In this document: piece by piece, positions 12,046 through 22,663 of the stretch
Layout: every line of letters starts with the position of its first letter
Position numbering within the stretch: the stretch's first letter is position 1
From: Dichotomocladium elegans
Lineage: Eukaryota; Mucoromycota; Mucoromycetes; Mucorales; Lichtheimiaceae
Assembly (NCBI GenBank): GCA_025716815.1
Contig: JAIXMN010000027.1
Span: 124,001 to 188,000 of the forward strand
Direction: 5' to 3'
Length of the DNA stretch: 64,000 bases
The notes under the pieces: generated by a model
Told to the model about the DNA's origin: nothing
Databases searched by the model: none
The model's input: only the letters and a program-made list of their open reading frames with translations
Made by a program: the position numbers and the translations under genes

Positions 12046-12403
12046 AGAATGAAGGAGAGCTTGGCGTTTACCTTTCTTCCTACATACCCTGTCATTTTTT
12101 GCCGTCCAGTCCTGTTGACAGTTATCAACGCATTTTGCAGTAGCAGGCGCGAAGCCGCCAAATCATCTTTGTGACGTTCACATAGCCCTTTGTTTTTCTT
12201 ACTGTATATTCATGAGAGAGCCAGAGAAAGACCATATATACACTGACTGTCATATTCTTTTCATATATACACAAACGCCGACCTCTATACACACAATGTT
12301 TTTTCTATATCCAGGTCAACAAGATCGCCCCTGATTCTGTACAGATGGTTTTATAACATCATCAACCTTTTTGAAAAGGCTAATTTGAATAGTTAAAGCG
12401 ATA

Positions 12404-13816
12404 CTAGTGCCAGATTTCGTTGAACATGTCGGTAATATTTAAATGATTCCTAGGTTCTGCTGATATGAACATCTCGTATACATCTTCCAAGGTTTTTGCA
12501 TTGGAAAGGGTAAAGTTGTGTGGGATGTTGATATGGGGCGCTCTCTTCGAGAGGGCCTTTTTGAACCACATATAGACATCGCCGTTCCTTGTTTCAATTT
12601 CAAGATCCAATAATCCAGCCACTCCATAAACAAAATCTTCTGGATACATGCAAGTCCTTGGCATCCTTGCAAGCTTCTTGAGAATTAATACCAATGGGTC
12701 GAATTTTTCAGTTACATGCCGTAAAGGTGCGATTGTAACCCCCGGAAGGTATCCGATAGGTGCATAAATCTTATGGACCAAGATTGTATCCAATCGTGTT
12801 AAATCAAAGTGACATCTTGATAAACCTGCTTTCCTCTTTGCAAAATTGTGTTCGACGATAGCCAATGAATTGTAGAGGTCCAGGCGTTCTCCGTTGGCGT
12901 CACTGTGCATATACCATAAGAACACTTTGTTGGCGACTGTGCAGAGCACGCGTGTGATGAAAGTCGTATATTCTCGATTCAGCCAGACGAGATCTGGATC
13001 GGAGTCGCTCATGAATAGCAACTGATTAGGGAGCGCGTACTCCTGGAGTGTCCATACGCGTGTGAACCAACGGCAGCTGAAAAACTCCGCCAAGGCTTTG
13101 ATATCCTCTGGATCGCCTCTGTACCATCCACCAAGAAGGTCGTCAAGCGACTCGTTCCATGTGCGATTTCCAGAGCACGTCCTGTCGTAGATACGTTCTC
13201 TGTAACAGTTGGCGATTTCGTTTAATCTTTGGTCATCAGGCTTGACGGTGTTTCCATCCCCGAGGCGCTCTCCAACGGCCCGAATACGTGAAAATTTAGC
13301 TGTTGGGAAATCGATAAGTGCAACGCATATCTCACAGAAACGGTAAACATCGCCCATGATTGAAGGCGGCGTATCTGATTGAGAGCAGAACATGTCAATC
13401 CACCAAAACCCGGGCGTTGATAAGAGAAGACTGAGAATAGCGGCTTGCTTTTCGGGGAGTACTTTGGCAGTGATCTTCTCTCCGCGTGGACCAACAACGC
13501 CGTGGTTAGTCCATAGCCTCCAATTTTCTTTTTGGCCCCATAGATGCGATACAGTGTAATATCCTTGTTGATTGACCGCATTGTAAATAGCGTTGTCCCA
13601 GGCAGGAGTGACGATGTTCATTATGTGTTTTCCTTGGTCATTCTTGTGAACGTGAATGAGTCGAAAATTCTGATTTTCGAGTAATTTCTTCTTTGCGCTG
13701 CCTGCTTTGTAAAGTGCTACACTGTTTCCGATAAGCTCTTGTAGTCTATGCTTAACAACCCTTGCATCTCCTCTTAAGGTTTCGATTGTTTCTTCTGAAA
13801 ACAAGGAACGATCCAT
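12404..13816 (-). CDS. HET-domain protein 3
   Basis: An intronless frame of 470 residues with its start at 13816. The HET domain covers about residues 86-270, from YYTVSHLWG through FWWIDMFCSQSDTPPSIM and SLDDLLGGWYRGDPEDIKAL to CRWFTRVWTLQEYALP. The post-HET motif is CMYPEDFVYGVAGLLDLEI. The N-terminal 60 residues are charged and predicted helical. The C-terminal about 200 residues have no second domain that I recognise, although all five copies share them. The core is nearly identical to gene 2 at the DNA level, which suggests recent conversion or duplication. No signal peptide or membrane segment is evident, so a cytoplasmic protein is likely. Confidence 0.87.
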   Translation of the reverse strand: MDRSLFSEETIETLRGDARVVKHRLQELIGNSVALYKAGSAKKKLLENQNFRLIHVHKNDQGKHIMNIVTPAWDNAIYNAVNQQGYYTVSHLWGQKENWRLWTNHGVVGPRGEKITAKVLPEKQAAILSLLLSTPGFWWIDMFCSQSDTPPSIMGDVYRFCEICVALIDFPTAKFSRIRAVGERLGDGNTVKPDDQRLNEIANCYRERIYDRTCSGNRTWNESLDDLLGGWYRGDPEDIKALAEFFSCRWFTRVWTLQEYALPNQLLFMSDSDPDLVWLNREYTTFITRVLCTVANKVFLWYMHSDANGERLDLYNSLAIVEHNFAKRKAGLSRCHFDLTRLDTILVHKIYAPIGYLPGVTIAPLRHVTEKFDPLVLILKKLARMPRTCMYPEDFVYGVAGLLDLEIETRNGDVYMWFKKALSKRAPHINIPHNFTLSNAKTLEDVYEMFISAEPRNHLNITDMFNEIWH

Positions 13817-14279
13817 TACGGCGCTTGGAAATAATAGCTTGTGAAGAGATGAGAGGAAGGAAATCCATTCATGTCGATATTTTTGAGTACATGCGGCGCG
13901 GTACTACGTAAACATTTACTGTGCAACATAGTGCTGCTATGTCCAGACTCCCATATCATTGCGAGGACGCTGTGCAGGGTTCAGCAGTGTCTGTTGAACG
14001 GGTAGTCCTGGTCAAACGTAGAAGCTAGGTCTACAACTATGATTTCTAAGATGATTGAGGTGAGCTGCCGATAGCAAACGGAAGGTTATACAACGCTTAA
14101 AGAATAGTCCTATGACAACGAACTGTAAAAGGGTGGTACGGTCTGGGAATTATAACAAACCTTATCGTGAAAACATCGAACCTGTCGGCGGGAAAGGCAC
14201 AGTGTCAGTCGCTAACTCATAGTCTAGTAGTTCAAACGAGGGAAAACTCTAATGGATGAAAGAATTGGAGAAGAGTACA

Positions 14280-14420
14280 AAATGAAGATAAACGGTAAAA
14301 TACAAGTAATTCTAGCTTAATCCATTTCGAGCGATTCCAGATCTGCGTAAAATGTGAGGCTTTGGTGTTACATATTGCTTCTGTATAAGCTTGCACAAAC
14401 CATAATTAGGCTCCATATCT
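14280..14420. repeat. Conserved 5' flank of HET gene 3 (shorter match)
   Basis: TCTAGCTTAATCCATTTC and GATTCCAGATCTGCG match the start of the upstream blocks of the other HET genes, after which similarity fades. The position, about 500-520 bp upstream of the start codon, is like that in the other copies. Confidence 0.55.
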
Positions 14421-15179
14421 GCGGGTACAACCTTGTGCCTGCAAGTTACAATGCGATTCTCTGCGATGTAAATAGCATTAATACCCCTTAGCCTTTGATT
14501 GCTTGCTCTTCAGATTTACAAGAACCGTGAATATCATGAATCATTCACACTTTGCAGATGGCGGTGTAATTTTGTCCGCAAATATTTCTGTTGCTTTGCA
14601 ATAGTGGGTTCCTCATTTGTTAGTATTCGTTGTTGACAAATATTGACATTTACGTTAATATGGAGCACGGCTGCAGCTTTTGACGATGTACTAGCTGACA
14701 GATGCGTCGCAACGTGTATATACGGGTTCTGCTCCACGCTTCTGGTTGAATAGAATAACCGGTCTAACGTTATACTTATCTCGGTAAATATTAGGCGTGT
14801 ATATGTCAACACATAGCTTCATGAACCTTAACATCATATAATGTGAGAGTAACAAGAACCGCACTAAGAAATGGTTTTGTTTTACGCGATCAATGTCGTG
14901 TGTTGGTTCTAGAGCTATAGAATTTCTAGAATTCTTCGTATGTGATGGAAATACGTATTCTGCGAGACATACACTATTTTCCAAGATGAAAGTCGCATCC
15001 TGCCAGTTTTGAAGTCGCAGGATCACAATAATAAAATCGCGTTTTGCCCAGAACACGCACGATGACAAATCGTATGACACATGCATACACGGAAAGATGT
15101 CGCTTGAACAAATCTATCTCTTCCTTTTGACTCTTCCTCTTTATACACTTTTACATTCTGAAATGCGCAAACTACTTTT

Positions 15180-15750
15180 TTTACGAAGATGGCCAAGGTC
15201 ATATTGATCAACGTGGCTGCCCTGAACCTATAGACCATGCTGTTGATGAAAAAACGTACTCTCTGCAACCCGTTTGTTCTCGCACTGAATATCTGCGTAG
15301 CATGCCTTGCAGAGATAACTCTGATCTTACTATCACGCACATTCCCAAGCGAAAGGATACAGACATTCCGATGAAAGAAGCGGGGATCAAGCGCAGCTAC
15401 ACATCCTACACTGACCAAGAAAAGATCGGATTTTTCAAGCTGGTGTCTGAGAAAGACTTGAGTCCATCAGCTGCTGCAAAATAACTAGGAATCCATGTTC
15501 GTTCAGCCTAGCGATGGGCATTACAGTACGAGAAATAGCTTGCAGCATCTTTAAGAAACCTAAAGCGAGGGATCGTTCGCGTATTCTCAGTGAAGAGCAT
15601 AAGAGCGTTATTTTAGAATACATTGATGAGGATCCATCCATTTGCTCTAGAGCAGCTGATGAGCAACTGCTTCAAAGGTTTGAGTATCTCAAATTATCCG
15701 AAACGACGCTCCATCGATTTATGAAAAACGAACGCAACTTGTCATAGAAA
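15180..15750 (+). pseudogene. Transposase remnant 1 (IS630/Tc1-like, helix-turn-helix part)
   Basis: A broken frame encodes a charged N-terminus (KRKDTDIPMKEAGIKR), then a helix-turn-helix region (SYTDQ..., KDLSPSAAAK, stop, LGIHVRSA, stop) and a downstream stretch with KARDRSRILSEEHKSVILEY and TLHRFMKNERNLS. This is the layout of the DNA-binding half of mucoralean IS630/Tc1-type transposases. There are in-frame stops at about 15482 and 15510, and the catalytic DDE half is not present. It sits between HET genes 3 and 4. The class assignment is from general family pattern. Confidence 0.6.
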
Positions 15751-15969
15751 GTGGCTCGGTTTCCGCTTGTACACAGTGATTATTTCTGGATCAACAGGAC
15801 CTCAATTTTATTATAAATAAAGAGGACATCGGCAACTGATTTCTTTACCAAATCCATCGTGCTCCTCTCTTGTGCCTTGAACGGTATGCAACCCTATTAC
15901 AACCCTATTATACCGACTTGCTCCAATCTGCATTTTCTAATATACTAGGTCCTCTATAGATAACGATAT

Positions 15970-16250
15970 TAGCCTAAGTCAAGCGCCCCGTGAGGAGAGC
16001 ATATGTGCTTTGGGTGGGCCTGTGATTTGGCTGCACCCGCGCAGGTCTCCCACGATGGCTTCGTCGAGGCGCTTTTTGTTCGTCTGCTTCCACCGATGCT
16101 TCTGCCGCTGGTGTTGTCGTCGTCTGTCGTCGTCCCTCCTCGTTTCTTCCCCAACCCTTCCGCCGTCACGTCCGCCGTAGACACTCAACAGCTCCGACTC
16201 CTTCCCTTCCTCCCTCTTCCACCATTGTTACCACAATGGTACACCTAGCT
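15970..16250. other. GC-rich island, coding status unclear
   Basis: A short stretch of markedly higher GC within AT-rich DNA, with open frames of about 70-80 residues on both strands. One minus frame is rich in S, T, G, K and R (for example GGTTTDDDNTSGRSIGGSRR). It has no recognised domain, and it abuts the transposase remnant, so it may be inserted foreign or transposon-related sequence. Confidence 0.3.
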
Positions 16251-16855
16251 ACATTCGGGGTATGTTGAAGGGTAAGAAGGCGGCTGATATTTTCTGTCGA
16301 CTAACCGGTATTTATGCGACATTTATTCTTGAAAATAAAGTACTTGTAGATACCTCGAAATCATGGCGCAATTATTAGCAACAGCGTACTATATATCAGT
16401 TGCGGTAGTATCTGGAAGAGATACAATCAGAACGGTGAAACTCAATGGAAACAATTTAATTTGGTGGCGCTTCGACATCAGCGTAACGAAGTAGAACATG
16501 ATGTCTACTCTCTTTCTCCGAGTATGTAATAGATTTCTACGTCCCCTGTCGTCCTTGTTGACCCGTTCAATTGAAGGTACCGTGGTAAACAGATCTAGCT
16601 TTCGTTGCTGTTACAACATAAAACCGAATATATCTCCCCCACATCCGCTGGTTTTTTCTTCATCTGTAGATACTGTAGTAATCCACAGGGAGGCCACATA
16701 TCGCCGGCTATATTCTTGTCTATTTACCACCTGCATTTATACACACAACGGCCTTTCCGCTGACCCATTGAGGAAAGCTTTTGAATACCATTATTTGTAA
16801 ATATAATACCATTTGTTCTATTGAAAAAGATAACCCTCGAATGAACAATGTGTGA

Positions 16856-18331
16856 CTAGTCCCAGATTTTGTTGAACAAGTTGGTAACGGCATCATAATT
16901 CTTCGGGTCTTCGCCTAAGAACATTTTGTAGACATTTTGCAAGTCTGTTGCTTGGGAAAGTTCAAATCTCGGATCGAAATAGATTTCCGGTGCTCTTTTC
17001 AGCACGGCCTTTTTGAAATTAGTCCAAACATCGTTGTCATTATTTGCGACATCAATTTTGAGATCCAAAAGTCCAGTCACCCCATAAACATAATCTCTTG
17101 GGTGCATGCAGGTCCTTGGCATCCTTGCAAGCTTCTTGAGAAGTAATACCAAAGGGTCGTAATTTTTAGACACGTGCCGTAACGGTGTTACCGTAACCCC
17201 CGGAAGGAATCCGACAGGTGCATAAATCCCATGGATCATGATTGCATCCAATCGTGTTAGGTCAAAGTGGCATATTGATGAACTTGGTTTTTGCTTTTCA
17301 AAATCTTCCTCGACGGTACCGAGTGAATTAAAGACATCCAGGCGTTCTCCATTAACGTATAACCAATTATACGATAAGAATACTTTGTTGGCGACAGTGC
17401 AGAGCACGCGTAAGATGAACGTTGTTAGATTGCGGTCGATTTGGTGGAGCTCTAGATCGGATTCGCTAATGAATATCAATTGGCTTGGGAGTGCGTACTC
17501 CTGGAGTGTCCATACGCGCGTGAACCAACGGCAGCCGAAGAACTCCGCCAGGGCTTTGATATCCTCTCGATCGCCTTTGTACCATCCACCAAGAAGGTCG
17601 TCAAGCGACTCGCTCCATGTACGGTTTTTAGAGTACTTCCTGACTTCGATACATTTCTTGTAACAGCTGGCAATTTCGTTTATTCTTTCATCATCAGGTT
17701 TGGCGGTACCTCCGTTCCCGAGGCGCTGTACAACCTCCTTAATGCGAGGGAATTTGGCTGATGGGAGGTCAACAAGTGCAAAGCACTTCTCACAAAAGCG
17801 GTAAACATATCGCATGATGGGAGGCGGCACTGCATCTTGCCAACAGAACACATCGATCCACCAAAACCCGGGCCTTGATGAGAGAAGGCTGAGAATAGCA
17901 GCTCGCTTTCCGGAAAATATTTGGACTTCGATTATCTTCCCATCTGGCCCAACAATGCCGTGATTAGACCATGGCGTCCAATTTTCACTTTCGCCCCATA
18001 GATGCGATACAGTGTAGTATCCTTGTTTATTGACCTCGTCGCGAATAGCTTCGTCCGTGGCTGGAATAACGATCCTCATTTCCGGCTGTGGTTGACCATT
18101 GGATATAACATGAATGAGTTTAAATTTTGGATTCTTGAGTAATTGGTGTTTTAAAATAGACGCCTCGATAAGTGCTATGTCGTTTCCGAAGACCTCTTGT
18201 GCTTTATGCTTAATGGCCCTCGCCTCGTCTTTTATGTATTGGATCCTTCTGCTTTCAAGCAAGTTATGTACCATTCGGTGCTTCCAAAATATGAGTTCGA
18301 AAGGGGAAAAAAAAACAAGGAAATTTGTCAT
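16856..18331 (-). CDS. HET-domain protein 4
   Basis: An intronless frame of 491 residues from ATG 18331; an internal ATG at 18274 (MVHNLLESRRIQ) matches the starts of genes 2 and 3 better and may be the true start. The HET core shows YYTVSHLWG, FWWIDVFCWQ, SLDDLLGGWY and CRWFTRVWTLQEYALP. The post-HET motif is CMHPRDYVYGVTGLLDL, and the protein ends LFNKIWD. The segment around KFKLIHVISNGQPQPEMRIVIPA is shared with gene 5 and differs from genes 1-3, so genes 4 and 5 form a subgroup. Function in non-self recognition is inferred only from the domain. Confidence 0.85.
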   Translation of the reverse strand: MTNFLVFFSPFELIFWKHRMVHNLLESRRIQYIKDEARAIKHKAQEVFGNDIALIEASILKHQLLKNPKFKLIHVISNGQPQPEMRIVIPATDEAIRDEVNKQGYYTVSHLWGESENWTPWSNHGIVGPDGKIIEVQIFSGKRAAILSLLSSRPGFWWIDVFCWQDAVPPPIMRYVYRFCEKCFALVDLPSAKFPRIKEVVQRLGNGGTAKPDDERINEIASCYKKCIEVRKYSKNRTWSESLDDLLGGWYKGDREDIKALAEFFGCRWFTRVWTLQEYALPSQLIFISESDLELHQIDRNLTTFILRVLCTVANKVFLSYNWLYVNGERLDVFNSLGTVEEDFEKQKPSSSICHFDLTRLDAIMIHGIYAPVGFLPGVTVTPLRHVSKNYDPLVLLLKKLARMPRTCMHPRDYVYGVTGLLDLKIDVANNDNDVWTNFKKAVLKRAPEIYFDPRFELSQATDLQNVYKMFLGEDPKNYDAVTNLFNKIWD

Positions 18332-18867
18332 CTACCCCCTTTTCCTGAGGACAGGCGGCATGGAGCACTCGTGTACAACGTAACATATAGCAGCGCCCAA
18401 ATCAAAAACAACTCCCCTGCATCGTTCATTGGCGCTGCTTTCCCAGTGCCTTCTGCTGCGAAAGTAGGAGCTGGGCTTAGCTATGCATGCTGATTTGTGA
18501 GCTAGAAATCCCAGTAAAAAAACAGAGGAGCGTAAAATCAGTTATTATTTCTAGGATAGTCGACGTGATGCAAAAGCAACAAATGGAAGGGTTTGAACCG
18601 CGCTGCGTGTGATGACGAGTAGAACGTTCAAGGAACAATTCTTGGCCACTGACAATAAAAGAATGGTAAGATCGGGGGACTGCAATAACATGCGATCGTA
18701 CAACTGTTTCATAGGATAGGGACGTTACACGACGGCCTATGCACTCTGGTACTCGGATTCTCCATCAAATTGACAGACAGGAATACGTAATACATTGTCA
18801 ATGGGCAACCTCTAATGATCACTTAGTTCATTGACAGTACAAGGTGAAGGGAAATAACATGATACAC

Positions 18868-19110
18868 ATGCTTTCGGCTTAATCCATGTTGGGGGATTCC
18901 AGACCTTAACTGATTTTAAGTTCTGGCGCACCTATGTCTCCGTAGGCTTAAAGGGATCAAAGCGAAGCATGAGTTCTGTCACATGGCATCATATTTATAA
19001 GTTATAATGAGATATTCTTCATGTAAACATTTTTAATCGGTCAACCTTGGGCAAAGGCTAATATTTACTCACTTCGTTCAGCGCATCTCATTCTTGGTCT
19101 TAGAATACCC
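18868..19110. repeat. Conserved 5' flank of HET gene 4
   Basis: CTTTCGGCTTAATCCA, ATTCCAGACCTTAACTG and ATTTTAAGTTCTG are followed by further similarity to 24738-24965, upstream of HET gene 5, through ACTTCGT(T/A)CAGCGCA. It lies about 540-780 bp upstream of the start codon. This pair of flanks is the longest conserved one, in agreement with the grouping of genes 4 and 5. Confidence 0.7.
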
Positions 19111-19649
19111 GGTTCCTGGGTTTACAAGAAATTGTAGATACCATGAACATCTTCTCATCCAGTCGATCGTGTAGATATTATGCAAGGTAATTTCTATGAC
19201 GAATATTATTATGAGCTCCAAACTCAAATTGGTATACATCCTTGGCTAATCACCATGCACATAAATGCATGAAACACAGATGTTTTTCCGAAATTTGCTA
19301 GTGATAAGATGCATTGCAGAATACTCGTATCGTTTCCGCTCCGCGCCTGGCTGAAATGATCAATCCAACTTTTTATACTTCATTCATTAAATCCTGAGCT
19401 TGTAAGATGGCAACGCAATGCTCCAGGAATTATATACCAACGTATGATATGGGAGTAGAAAAAGACGCACATGAAGTCGATTCGCTTTCCACAATCAGTA
19501 TCTCATGTCAGGTTTAGAGCTCTAAAATCCTTTATGAGTGAGATGGCTGCGCATAAAAAATTTTAAGAAATCCACCTTTTTCCAAAAGGTCAGCTTTCCG
19601 AGCTTTTTTTCCTTCGTTATAATTTTGCATGCTGAACCCAGTTAGCCTT

Positions 19650-19800
19650 TTTCTTTGATGATAACCAGGATGAAATCATCGGTGACCGTAGCTGCTCTGA
19701 ACATATGGATAGTGGCGTGAAGGAGGAAACATACCATCGCTTCAATTTGCTTGACACCGCAGAGAATATGTGGGTAATAAACTTTGTAGGTGTATCTCTG
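19650..19800 (+). pseudogene. Transposase-related remnant 2
   Basis: The segment around 19680-19790 resembles 15190-15300 upstream of transposase remnant 1. Translated, DRSCSEHMDSGVKEETYH parallels DQRGCPEPIDHAVDEKTY. Beyond this only scattered similarity remains. It suggests a second, older copy of the same element in the large gap between HET genes 4 and 5. The evidence is weak and based on visual alignment. Confidence 0.4.
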
Positions 19801-21759
19801 TGCTTCTTACATCACCTATTACCCCAGTGACAAGAAGATGGATATGGCACCATCGTTGAGGTGTTGAAAGAAAGCATCAATATCATCAACAATATGAAAC
19901 AGTCTCAGTATGAGCATCAATAATTGTAGATCCAGATATCATGCAACTCCCGTCAAAGAAAGAAAAAATGTTTGATCATTCGGGCGCTGCAAAAAAGGAG
20001 CTGCAACAAGATCAACATCTAGAAGGCTACAGTAATGAATGAGATGGATAGCCATGAATGTATGCAGGGTTGCTACATATCTAATAATCGATACTGTAAC
20101 TATTCAAAGACTGAGAATATTCTAATTGTATTTGGTGTCAAGAATATTAATGTTTCTATTTCCGTTATGTTCTCTTCAACTTAATCATCTTGACCTGTTT
20201 TATTATCTTCCAAAACAGAATGGAACTCGATGGGTTTCTTACAAAGCAGGGGATTGGTGACATGAAGGTGGTAAGCATTGAAGAGACTAAAGCGCTTCCA
20301 TTTTTTTCCTATATCCGTTCTACAGGCGAGACTGTGTGCTAATGATCTGTCGCATCGGGCCATTGCAAACTCAACCTTATCGGGCGTGGCTCATTTAATC
20401 TGTTGGGAAACACACATGTTATATCCTGTGGAATGGTTTTCAGCATGAGCTGCCTCTCCAACAAGAGTCGTTTTGCCGGATTGAACTCATGTAACACTTT
20501 GTGTCCATTCCGATCTAAGTCTATGCCGTATTAAATATCTGAGTACGATACGACACACTACATGATCTGTAATATGGATGGCTAAGAGAAATAATGGAAA
20601 AAGACACTAAAATTATCTTTGCGGTTGATGTTTATTCCTGAAAGTAAAGTATTACTCTTACATAATAATTCTATTAGAACGGCGATGGAAGTAGTTAATC
20701 CTATAAGGAAGTATCGGACGGAAGCATTCTTTGTTCATTGCCCACTTTTAAGACCAGTGATGAGTATTGGGTCGAGGAAATACCTTTAATACGTGCGAAT
20801 GCCCTGTCAGATATGAAATATCGGGTTCCTGAACATCGAACTGTTAAATTCACCATCATATCAGTTTCCGAGTATCGGCGCCTAGTGATGTGAAACCGCC
20901 GAAGTTCTCTACCCCGGATCAGTGTTTAACAAAATCTGAAATAATGGAGATAATCATTAAAAGAAATCTATCGGACGTGTAGCTGTAATGAGCGCGAGAT
21001 CTTGCATATCATAAAATTGGAGGCTCAGCGGTGGTAATGGCACACGTGGATTATCGTTAGGTTTGTACATTTATCGGTAAAACATGTTGCAGGACCAACG
21101 TGCCTTTGGGAAGAGAATTTTCTATCTTTTTTATCTTAATGTATGAAAGGTGGGGAGCGGTTACAGCAGTAGTGCTAGGACTCATTTACTAAGCTTGATT
21201 TTTTCTACCGAGCAGGAACATGCCCTTCAATAATTCTTGTTCTCCGGTTCATACTATCGTAGTAACCCCAAGGTAGGAATATGATCCGAATTTTTAGTCG
21301 CCTCTGACGTTGATTCCCCACCTCCATCTCAATATCCATAAAGCAAACACCCATACTCATATATATCACATTGTGATATCAATTGGCAGAACTATTGATG
21401 AGCCCTAACACGTATTTCATGTACGGTTTCTAGCCAGAATTCATGCCTTTAGGAAGATCTGCAATATGGGTTATAGCAACCCTAATGACTGATTGCGGTT
21501 AAGGTGCACAGCGGTTCCATATCTAGAGTATCCTGGGATGATTCAGGCGAATACCAACATATCAATACGTAATTAGTCGTAGCTTGTTGCCTTCATCACT
21601 TCTGTACTTATTTGATATTGATGCTGTTACCCATCCTTCACTATTCTGGTAATGTGAACGTGGACCGTTAGAAGAAGTCTATGTTTATTTTTGCACTCTA
21701 CAGCCAGGTAAATTCGATAACATTGGCATGGCACTTTGAAAAACCATGAGCTGGGAACG
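19801..21759. other. AT-rich gap inside the HET array
   Basis: This part of the unusually long interval between HET genes 4 and 5 has no open frame with a recognisable motif. It could contain the decayed remains of a further HET unit or more transposon sequence, but I could not show either by eye. Confidence 0.35.
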
Positions 21760-22155
21760 TAGCGCAAAAAGCCTCTTTTTAAATATCCACGCCCAGCAAC
21801 TTTTAATATTTGTTCAGCCTGTTTTGGGAAATATATAGGGAAGAAAGGTGGATATGACCGGTTCAGAATATTTTTTTTTTACATTGGGAACAGCCTTGAA
21901 CGTACACGATTTGCATAGGCATGGAGGCAACACGGAACAGATCCCTTTAAATGAAAGGATTAGCTAAATATGGTGTCGTTTCTGGTTGGTGATCAACTGG
22001 CTCCTTGGGTGAAAGATAGCGAAAATGACATTTGGGTGTGTTGTTTGCAAGGTTTCTACATTTTAAAAGTTTATGTTGCTTTGCAAGTTGAAATAGTGAC
22101 TTGTCTCCTTTTACAAACAGCCTATGCTAATTGCCTGTTAGTGCCGGTTGCCTGA
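21760..22155 (+). repeat. Dispersed repeat unit A2 with a short ORF, paralogous to 6105-6466
   Basis: This is the partner of the repeat at 6105-6466. The frame at 21970-22155 begins MVSFLVGDQLAPWVKDS and continues with NDIWV, against NVWV in the other copy. The TTTTTAAATATCCACG block lies about 180 bp upstream of the ATG and could serve as a TATA-like element. After the first about 25 codons the two frames diverge. Confidence 0.45.
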
Positions 22156-22315
22156 AGGATACACCCAAGAGGTTCCCAGTCTCCTTATAAATAAGTGTGA
22201 ACGAATTTCTATGTTATTTACGGGAAACATGCTTATAAATGTATCGAGACCATGACGCGATCATTATCAGAAACTATAGATCGATTGTAACAATAATTGA
22301 AACCAGAGAAATAAA

Positions 22316-22343
22316 GCTTCATCATGTTGTAACATGATGAAGC
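22316..22343. repeat. Near-perfect inverted repeat 3' of HET gene 5
   Basis: A 13-base arm GCTTCATCATGTT is followed by the spacer GT and the exact reverse complement of the arm. It could extrude as a hairpin in DNA or RNA. It lies about 320 bp beyond the HET gene 5 stop. At the equivalent place beyond HET gene 4 (about 16492-16509) there is a weaker palindromic run containing GAACATGATGT. Confidence 0.55.
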
Positions 22344-22663
22344 ACGGCGCCAGCGGAATGAAAGAGAACTCGGATGTCTGTTTTCTTTTTATGAGTAATA
22401 GACCTGACGTTTTCTTTCATCCGATGCCGCTTCCTTCAGTCGAAGGTAATATACAATACCAAACTACATTTACGCATGTAGTCCAAATCTGCGCATTCTT
22501 CACCGCTTATAGATGAAGGAGTAATCTATAGGTATACTAAATACAGTATACTCGTCATATCTAGACACAGACAGAGACACACATACACGCATCTACATTT
22601 ACGCACAAAAAGGGCTCTCCGTAGTTCCACTCATGAAAGCTTCCGATACAACCCGCTGAACCT

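Noticed and set aside
18940..18985. 5S rRNA-like string (GCGAAGCATGA here and GACCGAAGTTAAGCATG at 24828-24845)
   Set aside because: Only a short piece resembles the GAAGTTAAGC core; the rest of the 5S fold and the internal promoter could not be found, so it may be chance within the duplicated HET flank.
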